Shown: one piece after another, positions 58,768 to 64,000 of the stretch
How the letters are laid out: each line of letters begins with the position of its first letter
Position numbering within the stretch: position 1 is the stretch's first letter
NCBI RefSeq assembly: GCF_003947415.1
Contig: NZ_QHKL01000001.1
Location: 558,001 to 622,000 of the forward strand
Origin: Amycolatopsis sp. WAC 01376
GTDB taxonomy: Bacteria; Actinomycetota; Actinomycetes; Mycobacteriales; Pseudonocardiaceae
Direction: 5' to 3'
Length of the DNA stretch: 64,000 nucleotides
The notes under the pieces: model-generated
Told to the model about the DNA's origin: nothing
Databases searched by the model: none
Seen by the model: the letters and a program-made list of their open reading frames with translations, nothing else
Position numbers and translations under genes: made by a program

Positions 58768-61725
58768 ATGTGGCTTGCCACCCCTCGCCCGACCTCGGTT
58801 TCGGTCCGCGCCGGATCGACGGCACTCGTGGGCCGGGACGTCGAGGTCTCGGCGATAGTGAAGATCTTGCTGCGCCGTCCCGCCGCCGTGCTGATCGAAG
58901 GCGAACCCGGGATGGGCCGCAGCAGGTTGCTCGAAGAGCTGGCCGGACGCCGCGAGTTCGCGCCCGGCCGGGTGCTTTCGGGCGCCTGCCAGCCGATGCG
59001 CGAACCGTTCCCGTTCGGACCGCTGCTGGAAGCACTGCGTTCGGTGGGAGACCGGCCGCTCGGCCCGCTCAGCCCGGTCGCCGGGGTGCTGAGACCCTTG
59101 CTGCCCGAACTCGCGGAAAGCCTTCCTCCCCGGCCGGAACCACTCGCCGACCCGTGCGCCGAACGGCACCGCCAGTTCCGCGCGGTCCGGGAACTCCTGA
59201 TCGCCTGCGGGCCCGCGCTCGTCCTGATCGACGACCTCCAGTGGGCCGATGAGGACACCCGTGACCTCATGCGGTTCCTCACCGCGGCCATGCCCGCCGA
59301 ACTGGCCGTCGTCGCGGCGTACCGGACCGGCTCGCCGTCCGCGCACGGAAGCGCCGGCATCCCGTTCCGCACGAGGGCGAACGTCCAGACCGCCCGCGTG
59401 ACGCTGGGCCCGCTCGACGTCGAGGCGGTCGGGAAACTGGCGGAAGAACTGCTGGACCTGCCCAGGGTTTCGGCGCCGTTCACCGCGAAACTCCACGAAA
59501 GCACCGCCGGGATCCCGTTCGTGGTCGAGGAGACCCTGCGGGCGCTGCGGGACGCCGCCGGACGGCTGCCGATCGGCGAGGTGCTCTCGGACCGGCTGCT
59601 GGAAAGCCTCGAAGTCCCGATTTCTTTGCGCGAAGCCATCACCGAACGGCTCGACGCGCTCCCCGAACCCGCGGTCCGGCTGGCCTGCGCGGCGGCGGTG
59701 CTCGCCGTCCCGTCCGAACCGGCGGTGATCGGCGAACTCGCCTGCCTCGACGGCGACGCGCTCCGCTCGGCGCTCTTGTCCACTTTGGACGGCGGTGTCC
59801 TCGGTGAACTCGGCGGCGACCGCTACGGCTTCCGGCATCCGTTGGCCCGCAAGGCCGTCTACGACACGATAAGCGGTCCGGAACGGACGCTGCTGCACTC
59901 GCGCGCGATCCAGGTGCTCGCCGGTCAACCGGTCCCGCCGCTGACCCTGCTGGCGAACCACTCGCGCGCGGCGGGGCGGACAGAACAATGGCGCCACTAC
60001 GCCGAAGCCGCCGCCGACGAGGCCATCGCCCACGGCGACACGTCACGCGCGATCGACCTGCTCCAGTCCGTGCTGGCCGAGGCGAGCCTCGGCGAGGACG
60101 ACATCGCCCGGCTGGCCACGAAACTCAGCCAGGTCGCGCTGCGCGGCTTCCGCCCGGACGTCATCGAGACACTGGAACGGATCCTCGAAGACCTCACCGA
60201 CCTGCGGCCCAGCGTGCGCGGGACGATCCGGCTCAGCCTCGGGATGCTGCTCGTCCGCACGATCGGACGGCTCGGCCGGGGCCGGGTCGAGGTGGAGAAG
60301 GCGATCACCGAACTGGTCGACGAGCCGGAACTGGCCGCCCGCGGGATCAACCTGCTCGCCCAGCCGATCGACGGGCTGACCCCGTTGTCCTGGCACGAGG
60401 TCTGGATGAACCGCGCCCGCGAGGTCTTCGACCGGATCGAAGACCCGGAACTGCGGCTCGCGCTCCTCGGCGACCGGATCTCCACCCAGGCGCATATCGG
60501 TGACGGATCGGCCTGGACCGAGTTCACCGAACTGCCGGACCAGGGCAGCGGTGTGGCCGAACGAGTCCAGCTGGCGCGGTTGTGGTGCAACCTCGCCGAC
60601 GCGCAGTCCTGGGCCGGACATCTGGCCAGGGCGGAAAAGCTGGTCACGGAAGGGATCCGGCGCGCGACCGACGCCGGGGCGCTCTACGCCGCCGGGCTCG
60701 CGCAGGGCACCCGGGTCCGGCTCGACTGGGTGCGCGGCGACTGGTCCGGGCTCGCGGAGACCACCGAACAGCTCCGCGACACCTATCCCGACCTCGGCCC
60801 GATCGTCATGGAGTGCTCGCTGGTCCTCGGCGGACTGGCCGCCGTCCGCGGGGAATTCGCCGCCGCGCAACGACATCTGACCGCGGCGAGCGTGCACGCC
60901 CCGGAACACGGGCCGATCCCCGTCGTCCTTTCGGCGGCCGGGGTCCTCATCCGCGTGCTCCTCGCGACGGACGACGTCGACGGCGCCTGCGCGGCGGCCG
61001 ACAACGCCGTCACGGCGGCCCGGCGCAAGGGGGTCTGGGTGTGGGCGGCGGCGCTGGTGCCCGCCGCGGCCGAGGCCTACACGCGGGCCGGACGCTGGTC
61101 CGAGGCGGACGCCGTGGTCGAGGAATTCGCTCGCGGCATCGACGGCAAGGACTCGCCGGTCTCCCGGGTCGCGCTGCTCGCGGGCCAGGCGATCCTGCTC
61201 GACGCGCGCGGCAAACATCCCGCCGCGGCAACGGTTTTCGACGAGGCGGCGGCGGGCTACGAGGCGCTGCCGATGCCGTACCAGGCCATCTGCGCCCGGG
61301 AACGGGCGGCGCTGTGCCGTCTCAACGCGGGCCGTCTCACCGCAGGTCAGCTCACCTCCGGTCAACCGACCGCGGGCGACCGCAAGGCGATCGAGGAGCT
61401 CACCGCGGCCGCGGAGGCCTACGAGCGGCTCGGCGCGACCAGGGACGCCGGCCGCTGCCGCCACCAGCTGCGGGAACACGGCGCGTGGGCGCCCTCGCAG
61501 CGCGGACGGCGTGGCTACGGCCAGGAACTGTCGCCCCGCGAACTCGAGGTCGCGCGCATGCTTTCCGACGGGCGCACGAACCGGGAAATAGCGGACGGTT
61601 TGTTCCTTTCGCCGCGTACTGTGGAACAGCACGTCGCCAAGGTGCTGCGGAAACTCGGGGCCCGTTCCCGGACGGATGTGGCCCGCCGGATGACGACTTA
61701 CGCACCCGCGACCGCCGACCGCTGA
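58768..61725 (+). CDS. large ATP-binding LuxR-family regulator (LAL), Walker A Lys replaced
   Basis: 985 residues. The N-terminal P-loop reads GEPGMGRS near residues 54-61, with Arg in place of the Lys of GKS/T (codon CGC). Walker B is ALVLIDDLQWADED near residue 160. A TPR-like helical middle follows, then the C-terminal LuxR helix-turn-helix LSPRELEVARMLSDGRTNREIADGLF with SPRTVEQHVAKVLRKLGA. LAL proteins control secondary metabolism or uptake genes. GAGGAG is better spaced to ATG 58768 than 58765. ATP binding may be impaired by the Arg. It is divergent from the protease. Confidence 0.9.
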   Translation: MWLATPRPTSVSVRAGSTALVGRDVEVSAIVKILLRRPAAVLIEGEPGMGRSRLLEELAGRREFAPGRVLSGACQPMREPFPFGPLLEALRSVGDRPLGPLSPVAGVLRPLLPELAESLPPRPEPLADPCAERHRQFRAVRELLIACGPALVLIDDLQWADEDTRDLMRFLTAAMPAELAVVAAYRTGSPSAHGSAGIPFRTRANVQTARVTLGPLDVEAVGKLAEELLDLPRVSAPFTAKLHESTAGIPFVVEETLRALRDAAGRLPIGEVLSDRLLESLEVPISLREAITERLDALPEPAVRLACAAAVLAVPSEPAVIGELACLDGDALRSALLSTLDGGVLGELGGDRYGFRHPLARKAVYDTISGPERTLLHSRAIQVLAGQPVPPLTLLANHSRAAGRTEQWRHYAEAAADEAIAHGDTSRAIDLLQSVLAEASLGEDDIARLATKLSQVALRGFRPDVIETLERILEDLTDLRPSVRGTIRLSLGMLLVRTIGRLGRGRVEVEKAITELVDEPELAARGINLLAQPIDGLTPLSWHEVWMNRAREVFDRIEDPELRLALLGDRISTQAHIGDGSAWTEFTELPDQGSGVAERVQLARLWCNLADAQSWAGHLARAEKLVTEGIRRATDAGALYAAGLAQGTRVRLDWVRGDWSGLAETTEQLRDTYPDLGPIVMECSLVLGGLAAVRGEFAAAQRHLTAASVHAPEHGPIPVVLSAAGVLIRVLLATDDVDGACAAADNAVTAARRKGVWVWAAALVPAAAEAYTRAGRWSEADAVVEEFARGIDGKDSPVSRVALLAGQAILLDARGKHPAAATVFDEAAAGYEALPMPYQAICARERAALCRLNAGRLTAGQLTSGQPTAGDRKAIEELTAAAEAYERLGATRDAGRCRHQLREHGAWAPSQRGRRGYGQELSPRELEVARMLSDGRTNREIADGLFLSPRTVEQHVAKVLRKLGARSRTDVARRMTTYAPATADR

Positions 61726-61896
61726 CTTCGGCCGTTATTCCTTTAGGGGCAAGAAAAGTGCCCGATCGGGCACTGTGATCCATTCCATCGGGTCCACCGG
61801 TGTTCGTATGGTTCCGTACAGTCATGCGCTGTGCTAGTTTGTTTTCGCCATTAACAAAGTCGGGGCCCGGCGCCCGTGAGGGAGTAGCGCAAAAGC

Positions 61897-62748
61897 ATGG
61901 CTGAACGAGCCGATTTCGCGCTGGGGACGGTAGAGGCGACCGTGGTCGGACAGGCGCTCGGCGTCGACGTCCGCTTGTTTCCCTTGCGCGTCCGCAACAC
62001 TTCGATCGACCCGGAGCGCTACGCCGCCGTCATCCGGAAGGTCTACGCAGACCTCGAACAGCGCCGCCTGTCGATCAACGGCGAGCTGAACCAGGCCATC
62101 CGCACCGCGTTCGCGCTGCTCTCGAACCACCGGATCACCATCTCGGTCAACGGGATCGACGGCATCGGCCAGGACATCGCCGTCCTCACCCTCACCGACG
62201 GCAGGCAGGCGCTCGGCATCACCCAGGCCCACGGGGAAGACCTCCTGCAGTTCGCGCTGTTCGCGGACGAAGAGCTGGTCGAGGTCCTCGCCGGGGTCCT
62301 GCCGCGGATGCGGCCCGCGTCGACCGGCCGCCGGACCCTCGTGCAGCAGGAAGAGCGCGCCGTCTCCGCGATGGCCGCGCGCCGTCAGGCGGAAGCGGAA
62401 TTCGACGAGGAGGAGACCGACGCGTTCGGCAACCTCCAGTTCACCGGCGTCGTCCGCGCCCGGCCGGAAACCGCTTCCCCGCGCAACGACGAGAGCGACG
62501 TCGCCGTCCTGGAGCAGGTGCTGTCCGGCACCCGCCTCGGCGGCGGGCACATCATCGTGAGCGGGATCGGCCGCCGCGGCGAGCGGCTCCGCTCGACGCC
62601 GCTGAGCTGGCTCGACACAGAGGACGGCCGGTACCTGGTCTGGACAGAGACCGACGAAGCCTCCGGCGCCGTGATCGGTCACTACGACCCGGCGAGTCAG
62701 TCGGGCGTGGCGAACGCGATCCGCGCGGCCATCGCTGACATCTACTGA
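61897..62748 (+). CDS. EspG-family ESX secretion-associated protein
   Basis: 283 residues starting with the long strand VEATVVGQALGVDVRLFPLRV and containing SINGELNQAIRTAFALL and DGRYLVWTETDEASGAVIG, a layout typical of EspG chaperones of Amycolatopsis and relatives. The next genes are a small helical protein (30 bp away) and a PPE-like protein, so it forms an EspG-led operon, the reverse order to the locus at 44989-47371. Confidence 0.82.
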   Translation: MAERADFALGTVEATVVGQALGVDVRLFPLRVRNTSIDPERYAAVIRKVYADLEQRRLSINGELNQAIRTAFALLSNHRITISVNGIDGIGQDIAVLTLTDGRQALGITQAHGEDLLQFALFADEELVEVLAGVLPRMRPASTGRRTLVQQEERAVSAMAARRQAEAEFDEEETDAFGNLQFTGVVRARPETASPRNDESDVAVLEQVLSGTRLGGGHIIVSGIGRRGERLRSTPLSWLDTEDGRYLVWTETDEASGAVIGHYDPASQSGVANAIRAAIADIY

Positions 62749-62778
62749 CCCTCCTGAACCCGGCGAGAGGATCCTCCG

Positions 62779-63186
62779 TTGACCGAGGAAGCACAACAAC
62801 TGCAGCCGATGATGGCGGTCCGGGGCAAGCTCGCGGGCACGGAGCTGAAGGCCCTGGCGAAGCAGGGCCGTTTCGCCGTCGACGAGAGCACCGGTGAAGA
62901 GATGATCCGATCGCTCCAGGGAGTGATCGACAGTCTCGAAGAGCGCTGGAGCGCGCTGACCAAGCTGCGGAACACGCCGCCGATGAGCTCCACCGCGACC
63001 GCGCGCTGGGTGTCCGAGCACATGCACGGCACCGCGACGGACGCGCAGGGCCTGCTCACCCAGCTCGAAGCCGCCCGCGCCGAATTCCCGACCTACGTCG
63101 AGGCGATCGAACTCGCCAAGCGGAACTACCGGGAACGCGACGACGAGAACCAGCGCACCCTGACGCGGATCGACACCGAGATCTAA
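62779..63186 (+). CDS. helical ESX-associated protein
   Basis: 135 residues, mostly helical (GEEMIRSLQGVIDSLEERWSALTKL, EAIELAKRNYRERDDENQRT). Its TTG start (62779) has GAGAGGA 7 nt upstream. No WxG is clear; position between EspG and PPE-like genes suggests a secreted partner, comparable to the 46892 gene. The family is common but poorly named in actinobacteria. Confidence 0.7.
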   Translation: MTEEAQQLQPMMAVRGKLAGTELKALAKQGRFAVDESTGEEMIRSLQGVIDSLEERWSALTKLRNTPPMSSTATARWVSEHMHGTATDAQGLLTQLEAARAEFPTYVEAIELAKRNYRERDDENQRTLTRIDTEI

Positions 63187-63198
63187 GAGGAGAGACCC

Positions 63199-64000
63199 GT
63201 GACCGAAGCCGCGGAGAAGACCACGAAGGTCTCCGACCCCCAGTCCGAGGACTACAACCCGGACGACCCGTTCTACGACATCACGGCCGACTCATCGTCC
63301 CCGTACTACGTCGGGCCGCTGGCCGACGAGGCCGCCTCCGGTGACGAGATCCGGGCCGGGGCCGCCGCCGGGACCGACCTGCTGTTCAACATCCTCGGCT
63401 GGGGTGACACGGCGCTCAACGGCTTCAAGGACATCTTCACGCAGAAGATGTACGAGGGGCAGCTGGACAAGGCGCGCGAGGGTCTCGACAAGGACCTGGA
63501 CATCCGCAAGCCCGGCGAGCCGCCGTCCACGGTCTGGGCCAACGCCACCCACGAGCAGATGCAGGCCGCGATCGCGGACAACGCGGATCCGGCCGCGGTG
63601 GGCGAGACCTCCGAAGAGTGGATCCGGGCGGGCAACGACCTGGCCACACACCAGCGCAACCTGGCGAAGGCGATCAACGCGAGCACGGCCAACTGGGAGG
63701 GCGAAGGCGGCGACGCGGCCCGCGAGCACCTCGCCGGTGTCGGCAAGTGGCTCGGCGCGACCGCGAACGGCGCGACACTGGCCGGGCGGCAGCAGCAGAT
63801 CCACTCGCAGACCCTCAACGAGACGCAGAAGCTGATGGCGGCGAACCCGCCGGTCGCGTTCAGCGTGCAGGAGGCCAACGCCAACCTGCAGACGATCACC
63901 GACCCGCACCTGTACATGGCGCAGCTCGGGAAGGACCTCTCGACCTTCAAGAAGCAGCAGGACGCGCGGGATCAGGCCGCGAAGGTGATGACCGACTTCG
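63199..64000 (+). CDS. PPE-like ESX protein, cut by the window end
   Basis: At least 267 residues, open to the right edge. GTG 63199 has AGAGGAG upstream and follows the helical gene by 12 bp. The first 50 residues are acidic and Pro-rich (NPDDPFYDITAD). Residues about 50-250 are helical with an NWEGEGGDAAREHL turn near 166, the WxG of PPE/WXG proteins. With the two genes upstream it forms an EspG, helical protein, PPE operon. The C-terminus is outside the window. Confidence 0.8.
   Translation, partial: MTEAAEKTTKVSDPQSEDYNPDDPFYDITADSSSPYYVGPLADEAASGDEIRAGAAAGTDLLFNILGWGDTALNGFKDIFTQKMYEGQLDKAREGLDKDLDIRKPGEPPSTVWANATHEQMQAAIADNADPAAVGETSEEWIRAGNDLATHQRNLAKAINASTANWEGEGGDAAREHLAGVGKWLGATANGATLAGRQQQIHSQTLNETQKLMAANPPVAFSVQEANANLQTITDPHLYMAQLGKDLSTFKKQQDARDQAAKVMTDF

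Overview
The window is high-GC actinobacterial DNA. The gene content points to the Pseudonocardiaceae and most resembles Amycolatopsis. Supporting markers are two loci encoding EspG, PPE and other ESX-associated proteins, an SsgA-like sporulation protein, a WhiB3/WhiD-type protein, a SigF-type sigma factor with RsbW-like kinases, a streptogrisin-like S1 protease, and many genes whose -10 box lies 6-7 nt before the start codon (leaderless mRNA). The genus is inferred from gene content and is not proven.

Left part (1-11 kb): mostly small regulator/enzyme pairs. These are an alpha/beta hydrolase divergent from an OhrR-like MarR regulator, a family-19 methyltransferase, a PadR regulator with a 2,4-dienoyl-CoA reductase (fadH), prephenate dehydrogenase (tyrA), an MT0933-type small protein, a TauD/TfdA dioxygenase, an unknown gene behind a perfect SOS box, a TmrB-like P-loop protein, a FUSC transporter and an SRPBCC protein. 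A 610-bp gap (10762-11371) holds two facing DnaA boxes and a 42-bp tandem repeat with an inverted copy.

11.4-15.1 kb: a translationally coupled operon of an ECF sigma factor, a small protein with a predicted beta-sandwich, and a TPR-CHAT protease with an apparent His/Cys dyad. The gene logic resembles systems in which a TPR-CHAT protease controls a sigma factor by cleaving a third protein.

15.4-32 kb: ordinary chromosome. It carries a GDSL hydrolase, an NAD(P)-binding protein/TetR pair with a perfect operator, a GbsR-type repressor divergent from a two-gene ABC exporter, two small exported proteins, a YdjM-type membrane hydrolase, the STAS/WhiB3/RsbW/SigF/HATPase stress-sigma cluster, a MarR/nitroreductase pair, an exported HNH nuclease, a Sel1/TPR protein, a SWIM protein and an SDR/TetR pair.

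32.2-40.7 kb: a defence island, part of it clearly lower in GC. It carries a Vsr endonuclease, a C5 cytosine methyltransferase, a minus-strand operon of HNH nuclease, ParB-like protein and SNF2-type helicase, an HTH regulator, a small single-TM basic protein and a NaeI-family restriction endonuclease. It ends at tRNA-Arg(ACG), followed by tRNA-Ser(GCT).

41-64 kb: an MprF/LysX-like lysyltransferase, acetoacetyl-CoA synthetase, the first EspG/PPE operon, a dienelactone-hydrolase-like protein with an altered nucleophile, an aromatic/histidinol-phosphate aminotransferase, a TauE/SafE exporter preceded by a tiny leader ORF with a near-perfect Shine-Dalgarno, GNAT, FadR and methyltransferase genes, an FBP zinc protein, a membrane class III adenylate cyclase, a FabH-like synthase, Lrp, an SsgA-like protein, an S1 protease, a large LuxR (LAL) regulator and a second EspG/PPE locus cut by the window end. 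Long intergenic inverted repeats, several sharing sequence with each other, recur throughout the core.
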